64,000 nucleotides of DNA. It comes from Tremella fuciformis (taxonomy: Eukaryota > Basidiomycota > Tremellomycetes > Tremellales > Tremellaceae). The position numbers were made by a program, and so were the translations under genes. The stretch spans positions 3,472,001 through 3,536,000 of the forward strand of contig CP136490.1 of the NCBI GenBank assembly GCA_032768795.1, written 5' to 3'. Within the stretch, counting starts at the first letter, position 1. Each line of letters opens with the position of its first letter. Shown here piece by piece: positions 31,563 through 44,047 of the stretch. Under the pieces are notes generated by a model. It saw only the letters and a program-made list of their open reading frames with translations. It was not told where the DNA came from and made no database searches.

Positions 31563-34149
31563 CTAGGGTCCCGCAGCCTCACACACTCGCCGCATGTCCC
31601 GCAGAGCCTGTGCCAAATGATGTTTGAATTTAGTAGTTGACGTGGTCGGGCACGAGTTTTTGGACTCGATGCCAAACTTGATAATGTGGGGGCCGAGGAG
31701 ATCTACTTCGTCAGGACTCTGCTAGGTGGCTCCTTCGTCCGTACTCACAACATATGCCGTAGCCGTCCGGCCAGGCAGAACCGAATCCAGCGCCTGTAAA
31801 GCGAGTTGCTGCACCCAAGCTGGATGTCGATAATTTCCACTCCTGACTCTTGGCGTACATCTCGTCCTCGAACAGCGCGTGCTTTTCGTCGGGTCTCAAC
31901 CTTGTTTTGAGACCCATCAAGTGTCGGTCGTACCCCATTCCAGCGGACGAGTCCCGGGTCAAGCTGTTGTGAGTGGAGCACGCGGCTGCTAAATGCTGAT
32001 GACGCTTTGCGTCCTGCCACAAGTGTTAGCGTACGAATGGGCCTAACTAAAAGATCCATACCGTCGAATGAGGGTCGAGCATTGCTTTGACAAAGTCTCG
32101 GCTCTCAGGAGTGAGGGAGCGGATGACATCGGTTCGTCCGTGCAACATCATCCTCGTTGACGCCGTCTCGTATGTCGCTGTGGCGTAGCCCTGCTCCTTG
32201 TACCAGGCAAGCTGCAGTGCCTGCTGGACAAAGGCGTCTGGCGATTGTTTGGCTGACATACTTGAGCCGCGTCTCAGATGGTTCGCTTGTATTCACCATG
32301 CGCTTTTATCCACTCTGCTCCGAACTCGCCCCACCACAAAGCGCTAAGATCGGAATCCTCGATGAGAGCTTTGCCACGTCTCTCACTTTCGTCAATCTCG
32401 GCCAAGATGGCCTCGTCCACGACCCATTCAAGCCGCTTCCACTTGTGGCCCGCCCCGACCTGGTTGGAAGACGCAGACTCGCCCACTGGCTGAGATATGA
32501 CGTAGTCACAAATGAGGAGGGGAATGAGGGCATCCACCGGGCTATGCTCCCCGGATATTCCAGATCGCCCATTTGTCTCGATTGGGATAGTGATAGGCTT
32601 GTCGTACCAGCGATTGCGACCGCCATGAATGCCCGTCCCTACATTTCGTAATTGAGCGTCGATAGTGGGCAAACGGAGAGGGTCGCTTGAAGCCACAGAG
32701 GGAAGCGTATAAGTATCAAGAGACAAGACTATGAGGGAGTCAGAGATAGATCGGAGGCTTTCACGATTGACAGGCGACAGCGCAAGAAGATCTTCCCTAT
32801 TCTGCAACGTTAGTCGTTCTGGGTTTGGGTGGGGCGCCGAAATGCATGGGCCTTACCTTTGTCCATGCGTCTCTGTCATCGCCTGTAAGAATGCCAATTC
32901 GATGTGGTCTGGTTCCGATGTCGATTTGATGCTTCGCATCGTCTACGACTGCTCGCAAATTCGCCTCGATCTCCGCAACCGATAGCGGCTCGGGGAAAGC
33001 AGCGAGTGAGCTAGCTGGCTGAAAAATGTCCATCGAGTAGATGAAGTCCTCGATCATGATTGTTGTATGTAAGGCTTTGGAGGCCATTCGCGAGAAATGA
33101 TCCTCGTTAGGCATAGGAATCCGAGCGAAATTGAACAATCTCTGCTTCAGCAAATTTCTTGCGCAGGCCATCTTACTTACTTCGAATACTGCACCATGCA
33201 AAAAGGCCCGGCTCTTGAAGTGTCAGGTGGCAGCTCTTCCCTAGTATTCAGCTGCCGATTTCCCGACGCCATCGATTACTCACCGTTGTATCTTGAGGCG
33301 CATCTCCGCAAAGCGCCGTAACATCCAAGCGCTTTTCTTGATCTGCCAGTCCGTGATCCATTCTCTCTTCGTCACCCCATCAAATCGAGTCGAGCCAGGG
33401 GTTTCGGTATGCTCAGCTAGCCAATCCAGGCCTCCCTGTTGGCTTCCACCAGCAAGGTCGCTCGAGGGCTGTAGCGACATTTCTCGTATCATTGCCTCGT
33501 TGTCCTTCTCCTCATGCAGAATCGGCGCAGGAGAATCGCCTGGATCCGGCGCGAACATGACCCACCAGTTTGAGTTGACGAGCAGAGGCGCACGCCACGT
33601 GTGATACGCCAGAGACAGCCATAGTGTGTCATCAAGCCAGTTATGAGGCGAGATATGGTCAAGATCTACATTCAGTCCGCTCGTACTGGCATTAGGTCGC
33701 AAGTCTCACCTTTCAAACGTTCCTGCAAGGTCCGGCCGAGACCGCCCTTTGCGGCAAAGTCGCGCGCGAAGATCTTTCGCTTCTCGAGTTCAGGGCAATA
33801 CGCATCGAAGCCGTACTGGTCAGGTAAGCAAGCATAGCCACCGCGCGAATGACGTCCCCACCTTCTGTTCGAGAAGAGGTGTCAGACTCTTGACATACCC
33901 CTCCAAGCTCTTCTCCAGGTCTGGAATGGGCAGCCTGGGCAAGCTGCTTTGCAAGGAGAATGTCTTCGCCGACTTTTCGGGTCGTCCCGATCCAATACCA
34001 TCGCCACTTGAGATGTGCATCTGGCCGCCTAGCTGGAATCGCGGACCAAGCGGTCGGGGATTGCTGTCGAGGGGATGATTTCGACCAAGGGAGAGTCGAC
34101 CTGACGCTGGCGCCCGGCGACCGAGTGTCGCAAGGGGGAGGCTCAACAT
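31563..34149 (-). CDS. Carnitine O-acyltransferase (probably acetyltransferase)
   Basis: Transfers acyl groups between CoA and carnitine, moving acetyl units between peroxisome, cytosol and mitochondrion. The N-terminus (MLSLPLATLGRRAPASGRLS) could be a mitochondrial presequence. The family opening is SLPRLPIPDLEKSLEGYVKS. Later come DDTLWLSLAYHTWRAPLLVN with NWWVMF, the catalytic-histidine segment SGEHSPVDALIP, and WKRLEWVVDEAILAEIDESE. Toward the end are MLHGRTDVIRSLTPESRDFV and the FG-x-x-W-PDGYGI motif, with the tail HHLAQALRDMRRVCEAAGP. Many short introns break it. No peroxisomal PTS1 tripeptide is present (ends AGP). Short- versus longer-chain preference cannot be read from sequence. 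Confidence 0.88.
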
Positions 34150-34390
34150 CCTTGACGCCCTGCGAAGGCGAGGGGTTGGAAGATCAGCAAATCATACTCT
34201 CAACGAACGAAGGCGGCGCGTGTCAAGAGGTAGGGTGAAGAGAGGCAAAGTCAGGCAGAAAGAATGGTGTCGTCGTTCGGGGATGGGGGAAAGAGACTTC
34301 GGGCATCTTTGATAACCGGGGGGAAACATGAAACATGTGCCCTGAATATCTAGTCTGATTCACGTGCCTGAAGGTGAGCGGACCTCCATT

Positions 34391-34407
34391 AGTGGGTGTC
34401 ATTTTTG
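34391..34407 (+). repeat. Harbinger left terminal inverted repeat
   Basis: AGTGGGTGTCATTTTTG, the exact reverse complement of 37579-37595. Flanked on the outside by ATT. Confidence 0.9.
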
Positions 34408-34597
34408 ACGTCCTTTCAGGCACCAATTGTTTGTCGTATATTTTTCTTTCCCAAAGCGGTAATTCCTGATAGATGTATCTCTATCAACTATCAGCGGTGG
34501 ATGCTCGATGATAAGTTTGTCATTTTGTCGACATCGCGTCAAGATCTCACGCGTTTGACGCGTAACTCTGGTTCTGCTCATCTTCCTCTATCTCTAC

Positions 34598-35976
34598 ATG
34601 CTCTCAATGGGCTCCCAAGTCCTGAATTTGGCCCAAACGGCCACCCTTGCTTCGACCGACACGTCTGCACCCAAAATCACCCTTCGGTTCCCTATACCTT
34701 CTGATGCCCAAAGTCCACTCCCTGCGCCTCAAACACCGCTTGTTCCTGCCACTCCGGATCCCCAGGAAGGCTCCCAGGCGCTCGGCAAGCCCCGAAAGCG
34801 TCGCACTGTGGATTGGCACCGTGACGGGGTTGCAGGCGGTCAGACCAGCCTAGACCTCCTTCTAGACTGGCTCTCTCAGCCAAACAACGTCGATAGATGG
34901 CGAAATGGCTACGGCGGCATCAGGCAGAAGGATGCTGCTAAGCATTGTGCGGAATGGATCGCATCCAGAGGCTGTCCTACGTACAGAGACGCCGAAGCTT
35001 GTAACTTCAAGGTGAGATCGTCCCATTACCCAACCGTCCTTCGTGCGGACGCTCATTACTCCTCCAAATCGTGAGCTTATGGGCAGATCAGGAGCTTGTT
35101 CGAGAGCTGGAAGAAGGCTCATGACTACAAGCACACCACCGGTCATGGGAAAGGCGCAACAATCATCTGGGATGCCGAGCAGTCCGGGGAGAAGTGGAAG
35201 ATCGACGATGCAGTCCAAAGGGTTGAAAGTACGTCCCGCCTCTTACCTTCCTGAGCCTCGAGCAGGGCTTGTGCATGGCTGAGACTGGCAACAGGGTCTG
35301 TGAGGAGCATGTGCTTGCATTGGGACCAGCTGGATCCCATCTTCTCCGAGCGGGACGGCGGCACAGCCGCCCTGCGGGCCGATACCTCGTCAAATAACAA
35401 TCCAGCCTTTGAGACGCTCATGGCGGCCTTGCATCCCCCGCCGCCCGACGTTGAGAGCGTCTCCGAGCTTGACTGGGGTGGCAGTGACCGTGAGGAGGCG
35501 CAGGAAACACAGGAAGGCGGCACAGACAACGGGAACGAACTTTCAGCAGTATCGACAAGGAGGGGGTCCGTGCGCTCGACTGCAAGCTCATCCACGGGCG
35601 TCTCTATCTCTGACCGCAACCAACGTAGGTCGCGTCTGAAGGCTTCCTAGCATGCCTGGGGGTCTCCCCTGTGCCCGGGGCCATCGATTGGACCCTTCCA
35701 ATGCGTAGACAATCGCTGACGGCCGTAGGCAAGCGTCCACCCCGAAATCCCGAGCTTGACCTAGGTGCTGACTATCTACGTCAGGATAAGGAATACAGGT
35801 CGTCCAAGCTGGCCAAGCTCGACGAGGCCAACGCCATACAAGCCCGCAAGGTCCGAGCACATGTGGGGAAGGCAATCATTGAGGCTGCGAAGATCCTGAA
35901 AGATCTAGCACCAAATCGGAGCTGGGAAGACTGCAAGCTAGAGGCTCGGCGGGAGCTTGCAGATGACGGAGAATGA
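34598..35976 (+). CDS. Harbinger-associated DNA-binding protein (Myb/SANT-like)
   Basis: The second protein of PIF/Harbinger elements, required together with the transposase in studied cases. Exons join to LDLLLDWLSQPNNVDRWRNG, QKDAAKHCAEWIASRGCPTY, RDAEACNFKIRSLFESWKKA and HDYKHTTGHGKG, the fungal Harbinger variant of a trihelix/SANT fold. SVRSMCLHWDQLDPIFSERD follows, then an acidic/serine-rich linker and a C-terminal coiled coil (LAKLDEANAIQARKVRAHVG) ending DCKLEARRELADDGE. Introns lie at about 35012-35090, 35230-35294 and 35630-35729; the last has a GTAGGT donor and GCTGAC branch. It is transcribed convergently with the transposase. A second in-frame ATG lies at 34610. Confidence 0.7.
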
Positions 35977-36025
35977 CTGCGGCGCCAAGAGTAATACATC
36001 TGGCTGCGATCCGCCTTTCTAGCTA

Positions 36026-37453
36026 TTATTCTGAGCGCCACGCTGGTTCATATGCGAGCATGTCATCCACCAGCCTTTCTCTGCGTCGATGTTCGGTTCT
36101 CACGCTCTCATACGCTCGGTCGTCCGTCTCCTGAGCCGCAGCGTTGCTCTCTTCCAGCACACGTAGTGCTCTGACATCCTCGGGGCTGAGAAACTGGTCA
36201 TAGGTCGATATAGTGAGATTATGGAGGACGAAGGCGGCCTGGATCATCGCGTAGGCCTGTGCTTCGTCTCTGGCGGTCTTGAGACGTAGCTTGGCGTTGC
36301 GCAGGAACTGCCAGCGCCCCTTGAGGATGCCAAAAGCGTGCTCGATAGATACACGAGCCGGTGAGGCCTTTGAATTGAAGAATTCCTAGGAAATCAGCTC
36401 TGCAGCTGCAGGTCAATGACGAGCAGTTACTCTTCTCCCGGGCAGTTCGCTCTGACCGGCAGCTCTTTTGAACATTGGTATGATGTTGGCTGTGCATTTG
36501 AAACCCGAGTCGGCAAGGACAAACTCTGCGGGAGAGAAGAACTGCTCGGGTTTGTTCTCGAGGCCGCATGCGGCCTGCAGTCGCATGTCGGACGATCTGG
36601 CCGAGAAGCCCCAATGGATAAAGGTAAAGCGCTTTTGGTGATCGCAGACTGCCAGTAGATTGAACCCATAGCGCTCCTTGCGGCTGTGATAGCTCCCAGA
36701 GGCTGGGCCCTGCGACGGAGCACGGTCGAGATTGATGTTCACCCCGTCGAGGTAGCCTAGGCAATGAGGTATCCCGTAATCGTCGAGAATCCTCTGCTTT
36801 ATGACCTCTCGGCGGTCGCGATCAGGCCAGGCTATGATGCTGTTGAGTCTAGAGACGATCGCGATGGACGCCCGAACCGTAAATTGGTGCACAGAGCCAC
36901 CTGACTGCGTCAGCAACATAATCACAGTGGCAGACCGCAGAGAGTTTCTGGACGCACGAGAGAGCCCAAAATTGCGTGCAATTGTTGCCGTACAGTGTCC
37001 ATGGGCTAGCCTGTGGACCAGGAGTCCCAGCTGTACCCTTGGTGGGGCTTGAGGACGCCTGCCGGTCGACATAAAGACCTCATGATCACCAAACATGTCG
37101 ACTAGACGATCGAGTTCGCTGGGCGTCATTCGGAAGGCGTGACAGTGATCCACAGCCCTCATTTCCATGTACATCACAGGTGCCGAGTCGGGATGGTGAA
37201 CAGCAGTCACTGGGAGGTATTGGAACCGGCCAAGGTACCGGGTTTTGAGCAGCTTGTGCCGATATGACACCAAATAGGCCAGATGTCGACGGGCTGAAGG
37301 AATGAAGCGAATTGGCTCGAGTTCTAGTATGCGGGCGTCGATCTTTCGCAATAATACCAATCTTTGACTGGTCTTGGGCATTCTGACGGCGGGAGAGGGC
37401 TTGGAAGTGCTTCTGTGTCGAGCAATAAGGCAACCAAGATGAGGTGTTGACAT
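36026..37453 (-). CDS. PIF/Harbinger DDE transposase (HARBI1-like)
   Basis: Cut-and-paste transposase. One 45-base intron (36387-36431) links GQSELPGRR to EFFNSKASPARV. Features in order: a helical N-terminus (RHLAYLVSYRHKLLKTRYLG), a helix-turn-helix-like region (HRLAHGHCTATIARNFGLSR), and the DDE nuclease core. The first catalytic Asp is in HCLGYLDGVNINLDRAPS, the second in EFVLADSGFKC and the Glu in RVSIEHAFGILKGRWQFLRN. All three are intact, and no stop or shift interrupts the frame. The first ATG in frame is 37453; an upstream TTG would extend it by five codons and is not used here. Confidence 0.88.
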
Positions 37454-37578
37454 GTAGACGTTCAACAAACACGACGCGACTGTCTCTCCACGTGGTCCAC
37501 GTGGTTTACACGTGCTTTATCCCCAAAACTGCCTCGGGGGTGTCATTTACAGATTCGCAGCCAAATCTATAAGGAAAA

Positions 37579-37595
37579 CAAAAATGACACCCACT
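37579..37595 (-). repeat. Harbinger right terminal inverted repeat
   Basis: CAAAAATGACACCCACT, followed by ATT. An additional inward-facing GGGTGTCATTT at 37538-37548 can pair with this end as an 11-base-pair hairpin and may be a subterminal transposase site. Confidence 0.9.
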
Positions 37596-37708
37596 ATTGT
37601 TCACGACACGCATCTTGTACTTCCATCATCATCTCCTGGCACAAAGCGTCAAGAAGCGGCCAGAAATCTTTCGAGGGCAGCCATCGCTGTCCTCAATCAT
37701 CCATCAGC

Positions 37709-40700
37709 ATGCTCGAGGAAGCTGCACTCGCGCAGCTGATGGAGATGGGCATCCCAAGAGGTCGAGCTAGAGCCGCACTCATCAAGAGTAAATGGGATGT
37801 CATGTCAGCGGCTGTGAGTTGGAAGGGTTGTCATGACTGTGATCGCAGCCCGTATCACATCACAGTGATAACCTCTGTCCAGGTCTTGGAGCTGAGATCA
37901 CAGGAGCGAGTGTTTGCCGGCGAGGTCGATGACATAGCGTCCGATGATGACGGGGGCTTCCAAGACACGGTCGAGGGCACCAGCACGACCACTGTGTGTA
38001 CATGACCGCGTGCTCCTGCTATTCACTGATCACCAGGCCATAGATGTGGATGCAGGAACCGAAGAAGACAGCCAAGCCGATGACGACCACTATGAAGCGT
38101 TCGGCATGGACACGCTTGGTACGCACTCAAATCCCGTGATCAGTCATTGGCTGATCAGTGGATGATGATATCGCCCCAGGAGCGGATCCTTACGCCTCGG
38201 TGTTCTTCTCCAAGGACCGCGTCGAGAGTGTCATTGAGATCGTCGAGCCCCAACGTTACAAACATGGGCCTCACGGAGAGCAAACCAACATTCCAGTACT
38301 CTCGAGAGGAGCGTGGATGAGCGGATGCCCAGAAGCAGGTACAGTACTGTTCGGAGCGGGACGGCCTCATTCTCACGTCTAGGCGAGCAGAGCTTCTTGT
38401 TTCAGCTGTACAATGACTTGGAGGAAGCTGTGGTTCCATGTGCTGGCTGTCGAGAGGTCTCCTTCATCCGGTCTCGGGATGACTATTTCGCAGTTCACGT
38501 ACGGATTCAGGCACAGAGACCACACAGAGCTGATTGTCAGCCCGAATTTGACGCATACATCGAGGAGCTAGCAGCAGTCATCCATCAGACTTGTGGCCGA
38601 TGCGGCTTTATCACCTGCATGGCGTGCGAGGAGAAATTCGAGTCGACAAGAGTAGGACGGAAGACCGGGAAGAGCACTGCGGCTAACGCCGACGCTACGG
38701 TTGTCGGCGACACTGAGAAGGATCAACTCCTTCACTGTCCCAAGCTGCAAGTACGTACCAACAGTGTGTCCAACGCAAGCAGTACTGAAGTAAAAGGGGA
38801 TAATCCTTGGTGTTGGCCTCCATATGCTCGAGCGAACATTCGCTTCCGGCCAAGAGGGTTCCACAGACCATACGACTGACTCGCATTCATCAAGAAAGCG
38901 GAAGAAAAAGGTCGCTGGGAGGCATTCGAGTGTGTCTGCGGCCCAACAAAAGCCGACTCCTCCGTCGATGCCAAAGTCTGGGGCTAAGCACGGAATGCAA
39001 GATCTCACGAGTGAAGATGATGAGGTCCAGTTCTTTCAGGTCAAAGGAGGCAAGGCGCGAAATAACGGAACTGGATATGGCGGGGCGTCATCCGAGGATG
39101 TCAGTTATCCTCCCACTAGATCAAACTAGCTCACCACTTCAGCGGACCGGTCAGATTGCTGCTCAGAAGGCGCAGAACGATCTAGATGCCAAAGTGACGC
39201 GTCATTTGAACCAGCTTCGCATCTACTTGCCCTCGTATGGACGAGAGAGTGGAGCGAGGACTTCGGACCATCTCGTTCATCCTACCGCGCTGGCCCATAT
39301 CCGACGGCGAAGCGGTTTCTTGAATGACCTTCTCCGCAACGACTCCCTGTTGGGGATGTCAAACCGCGCCGGGCTGTATGAGGCCCTGCTGGACTGGCTG
39401 TACGCGGTATCGAAACACGAATCACTGGCGAGCATGCTCGCAATGCCATCCATGCGGCCAATCCGGACGACCCCTATCGATGGCACGCGAGACGGGGAGC
39501 AACAACTCGAGATTCTATACGAAGGCTCGCCCTCCCCTCGGGAGTTGCTTGAAAGTTGTGTCATCCAGGCTCAAGCGGCCTTGAAGGGCCTGTCTGCAAC
39601 GGCGTACCGAGACGAGAATACTCCAGACGATATTGAAAGGTCGGAGCAAGCAGATCAGGCAACACAACAAGCGGTCTCGCAAGCACAGTCCAATGCGAAT
39701 GCGGATCTGGAAAAATTGCAAGCATTTTGGTGAGAGACGCAATTAATCGGTCGACTCTAGCTCAATGTCAAGTGAGCGTATCATACAGTCTGCCGAGAGC
39801 ATCGACACAGCCTTGACCGACACCAAGGGCAAAGCGTTCGTAGAACGAATGAAAGCTGAGCTACCGAAGCTACCTTCGAGTATCCCAGTCTTCGGTGAGA
39901 ATAAGGAATCAGTGATGGACGCAGTCAAACTTTGTGGGTTCTTCATGTTCCTTCCTGGAAGACTGCACACCTGACACGGATAGATGAGGACTGGGCCGGC
40001 CGAGTGAGATTTAGTTACTGTGACCTTTCGGAGCCATCGCATGCCAGCAGCGGTAAACCGGGCTATCGACACCATTTCAATAGCGAATTACAAGCCATTG
40101 ACAACGTTGTAGGTCATATATTGCCGGGACGTGCAAGACTGAGAACCAGGACGCTCCAAAGCGATCACTGGCCATCGCCAAGGAGCTTGCAATGTTAACG
40201 ACAAATCTTCCTGTCTCTTGGCATTCGAGCATTTTCCTCAGAGTGGACGAAACTCGCGTTGATTGCCTCAAAGCGATGATCATCGGGCCTGAAGGAACAC
40301 CTTACGAGAATGGCTGCTTCCTGTTCGACGTCTTCCTCGTGCGTCATTCGATCGCGTTCTGCCTCGAAGTTGGGAGAGCTCACGAGAAGCCCCTGCAGTA
40401 CAATCAATCCTGCCCGCAAGTTCACTACTTGACAACGAATGGTGGCCAATACAGATATAACCCTAACCTGTATGCGAATGGCGTGAGCGCAGACTCATAT
40501 CGAAAGAATCGACTCTGATGCCACTAGAAGGTGTGCCTGAGTCTGCTGGGGACCTGGAGCGGTCCTGGATGGATAGCAGGACAATCAACGCTGCTGCAGG
40601 TCCTCATCAGCATACAAAGCCTTATCCTGTGTGAGGAGCCATTCGTCAACGAGCCGGGCTGGGCAGGTCACGAAGGGGTCAGTCGAGCACGCGGACAAGC

Positions 40701-41166
40701 CAGTCATCTGATCTGCAGTCTCCTGCCAGTAAGGCATACTCAGCCAATGTCCGTCGCATGGTTGTCAAGGATGCGATGACCAACAATCTCAAGAACCCAC
40801 CTTTTGGCTGTGGGATCATATCTGTGAGATAGCGAAGAGCTGATGAACGCAGTCGAGAACGAGGTCAAAACACACTTCAGGTTGAAAGCACCTAGTATCA
40901 GAGAGCAACTCGACAAGTGAGTGTCGCGCGGGTGATGCCGGCTAATGGGTAGGTGGAAGAAGGCAGACGACGGCCGTAGCATATCTCGTGACGGGGCCTC
41001 AGCGTCGCCTGCGGAGACACAAGCGAGCCAGAGTCAGCCTGCAGAAGATGACTCAACCAAAAGGACGCCTTTTGACAAGGCTGCAGACGATTTGAGAGTG
41101 CTGCTGGACGACTTGACTGTGCCACCCTCTCTAGCGGCAGACAGTGCTGAGGAGGGGCAGGCTTGA
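37709..41166 (+). CDS. UBA plus UBC-fold ubiquitin-conjugating protein (UBE2O/BIRC6-like)
   Basis: A large E2-type enzyme. An N-terminal UBA-like helix bundle ([20 protein letters not shown]) comes first. A cysteine-rich module follows ([20 protein letters not shown] with [23 protein letters not shown]), then a basic/disordered stretch ([10 protein letters not shown]). Helical segments ([35 protein letters not shown]) lead to a C-terminal UBC fold with [50 protein letters not shown] and the catalytic cysteine in [14 protein letters not shown]. The tail [20 protein letters not shown] appears only if the donor GTGGGA is used. The E2 core carries the large-E2 hallmark LLGTW. At least ten introns are present. 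Substrates are unknown. Confidence 0.75.
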
Positions 41167-41857
41167 CCTGGACTGAGCTGTGTCAATACTGCACACCTGC
41201 ACATAGAGGCTTCCAGCGCCATCTGTTGTACATAAACTTCGCTGTTCTCATGCATCCCAACCCATTCGGTTGCAAACGTCTGCTTAGTCAGCGAGGAAGC
41301 GAGGAAGCGTTTGCCACTGCCACACTGGGGATTCGCCACTCGGTTGGTGCCCCTCGGATTTGCCACCCATAGCGTAACCCCGGCGGGTGGCGACCCGACG
41401 AGGAGCAGCGACTCTGACCAGGTCCATACATACCTCGCTCACCACTTCACCCTCTTCTTTCTCTGTCTTCTTCTCCCTTCCTGCCTACCACTGTTCATCT
41501 ATTCCCAACGAGATAGGAGAGCAGCTCTCTCTCATCCCCCAGCAGCCGCTAGCGCGAGTTTTCAAAAGCGATTGCGCTCATTCTTGTGACCAATTCACGA
41601 AAGGAGAAGCTCTTTTTGCACTCCGCCCTTCGCACCGCTTTGCCTGGCTCGCTCCGTGAGTGTCCCCAGCGATGCGCAAGCAGTCCTGGCAGACCCGAAT
41701 GGAGGTGTTGGCGATGCTAATCAAAATTCTCAGTCTCCGAAAGTCTCCACCTCCGTCTCCCTACCTCCCCTGGGCGGTACCCACCACCATTTCCCCCCTT
41801 CTCCTCTCTGCTCACATTCCCGAGCTTCCCCCGTCTCCCACTCCTGACGGCCGGCAC
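41167..41857. promoter_or_regulatory. Promoter and leader of the C2H2 zinc-finger gene
   Basis: 691 bases upstream of the chosen ATG, with a marked C/T-rich tract at about 41440-41480 and 41740-41830. An open frame continues upstream of 41858 without an ATG until 41672, so the true start may be 41672. The other frame (from 41656) also looks protein-like over about 60 codons but ends at TGA 41845. Confidence 0.45.
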
Positions 41858-44047
41858 ATGTCCACAACCCTCTCGGAAGCACCGTCATCGAGCAGGCCGT
41901 CGCTACAGGTCGATGCAACCCTCGCCCAGCTTCGCAGCCCAGGAGATGGCTCGTTCCCCTCGGCAGGTGTCATGACGGAGGAGCCGACCCCGGTGGATGA
42001 GCCCATGAACGGGCACGGGCAGGCTCACTTGCTCAGACGAGTCCTCTCAAATGGATCGGCGGCCGGGCCGTCCTCACCACCAGCAGGAGCGCCCATGTCA
42101 CCCGGCTCGGGAGGCGCGAGGACTCCAAAAGCTAGGAAAGCGCCCCTCCACCCCGAGCCACGCGAGGGAGAACAGCTCGCATCCGACCTTGACCAGCTCA
42201 AGATGCGCTCACCTCAGCACCCGATAGGCGTGTTGCCCACTGCTGCTCACTCTCTCGCGCAAGCCATGTCCGAAGCGACCAACGGCAACAAAAAGACCAC
42301 TCGGCAGTATTCGTCATCAACCGATTCGTCCTCCACCGGCATTCATCCCCACCTCCCATCCCACCTCGGCTCTTTCTACGGCCCAGAGGGTTTTCCCTCC
42401 TACAATGGTAGCATGGACAACGCCTCCGATTCCCAACCACCCAAACCTGTCAGCATGAACCTCTCCGCTGAGGCCGCGGCAGCAGTAGCCGCGGCGGATG
42501 AGGCCATCAAAAAGCTGAATGGCACACCCACTGTCTTCCAAGGACCCACGACACCTGGTGCTTTCCCTCACCCTGATGGCGCTTATCTGCCTAGAGGATT
42601 TGCGAGCTTCAGCGGCCTCCCCTCCAACAATACCACACCCGGCTCGAGATCTCAACCCAGGTCCCCCGTCGATCAGGCTGTCTCTCGACAGTCCTCCACG
42701 TCCTCCACCACCACCGAAGCCTCATCGACGTCGTCGGAAGAGTCAGATCTTTGTGTACCGTCCATCGAGTGGGTACAGAGAGCAGGCGTCGTGTCTCCAA
42801 CAGCCGGTCAAAACCTTTGGACTGGCGGTCCAATCTTCACCAACGGTCAAAATGGGAACCCTAAGAGCCCGACGCTCCGACCCAACAACAAGATGGGACC
42901 ACCAATATCTACTCAACCGAGGAAGGGCAGCGTTACCAACGGCTCAAATGGTCACACAGCCACGCCCCCTTTCGAACACCGGAACTCGCTGCCAGTCGGA
43001 GCAACAGCACATACTCCAGGAGGTCTTGGTCAAGCCAGCGCCCTGCCTGCTGGTCTGTACCCAGATGCCCCAGCAGAAGAGGACGACGACGAGGTGACCG
43101 TCGGACAGGGAAGGGAACATTCGCCATCGACATCATCCCAATCCGCACGAAGTGGTCTCGACCTGCTGTGGCGAGCAGCAAGCGGAGATCTGCATTCCCC
43201 GTCCGTCGAGCGTTCCGTGTACGATGTGCCCGGAGATTCCAAGGGGAAACGGAAGGCAGGGGCTGAAGCGGTGGCGCAATGGCGCAATTCGACCGTTCCG
43301 ACTGGTATCGACCCCGAAGACCGCCGAGTCAAGGACATTCACCTTCGACAACCTGAGCGCAACACCAGTCCGCCGACAAAGAAGAGGCGAAGATCCGAGA
43401 TCCTCATGGAGGCGATCGATCCGGCTCTGCGCGATGATGTCGAAGAAGATGCTCAGGAGGAGGAAGATGGCTCTGATTTCCGTTCGCCAGAGTCGGGGGA
43501 CGTCAATTCCGAAGGAGACTCCGAGTATCAAGGTGGATCTGGTGGTCGTGGTCGCAAACAAGGCACGAAAGTCAAGGCTGGACGAGTTGCCAAAGGGAGA
43601 GTCAGCGGAGGCCACAACGCCGCTGTCGGGGGCGCTCAAGCGAAAGCCCCTGCCAAGAAAGGCAGGGTCTCGAACGAGTCCCCTTCGGGTGCCGCCAGCA
43701 AATCGAGGCGGCCCAGTGGCGGGGGTTTGGCCAATGGCGTACAGTGCGAATATGTCAACCCGCTACCACCGTACAACAGATGTACCGACGTTTTCACCCG
43801 CAAATACGATCTTCCGCGGCATATGGCTCGACACGGCAGACGGGAGGGGGAGTTGGTGTATGAGGGTTTGCTGGCGGAAGACAAGGCTCTGTTATGGCAG
43901 AGCATGAAGGATAAGCCAAAAGTAACCTGCCAAGTTTGCGGAGAAAGCTTCACGAGGTAAGTCACTTCATATGGATGCCTTCACGAGCAGATGCTGACTC
44001 CCAGAATGGACGCGCTCAAACGGCATCAAGCGAAACAGCATCATTAG
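41858..44047 (+). CDS. C2H2 zinc-finger protein, probable transcription factor
   Basis: A long disordered Ser/Pro/Gly-rich N-terminal region with poly-Ser tracts (about 42680-42740). A basic nuclear-localisation stretch (PPTKKRRRSE), an acidic segment (DVEEDAQEEEDGS) and a Gly/Lys-rich linker follow. Two fingers close the protein: an atypical one, QCEYVNPLPPYNRC with DVFTRKYDLPRHMARH, and a classical one, CQVCGESFTRMDALKRHQAK with QHH, split by an intron (43957-44004). The VFTRKYDLPRHMARHGRREG context is common in basidiomycete regulators. Target genes are unknown. The start ATG is ambiguous between 41672 and 41858; composition favours 41858. Confidence 0.7.

Larger units (their letters stand above)
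34391..37595. mobile_element. Complete PIF/Harbinger DNA transposon
   Basis: A 3,205-base element with perfect 17-base terminal inverted repeats (AGTGGGTGTCATTTTTG at the left, its complement at the right). The flanking trinucleotide ATT occurs at 34388-34390 and 37596-37598; PIF/Harbinger elements make 3-base duplications. It carries both family genes on opposite strands: a DDE transposase and a Myb/SANT-like protein. Both frames are intact, so the element may be autonomous. It is inserted upstream of the carnitine acyltransferase gene, about 240 bases from its ATG, and 111 bases before the next host gene. Confidence 0.9.
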
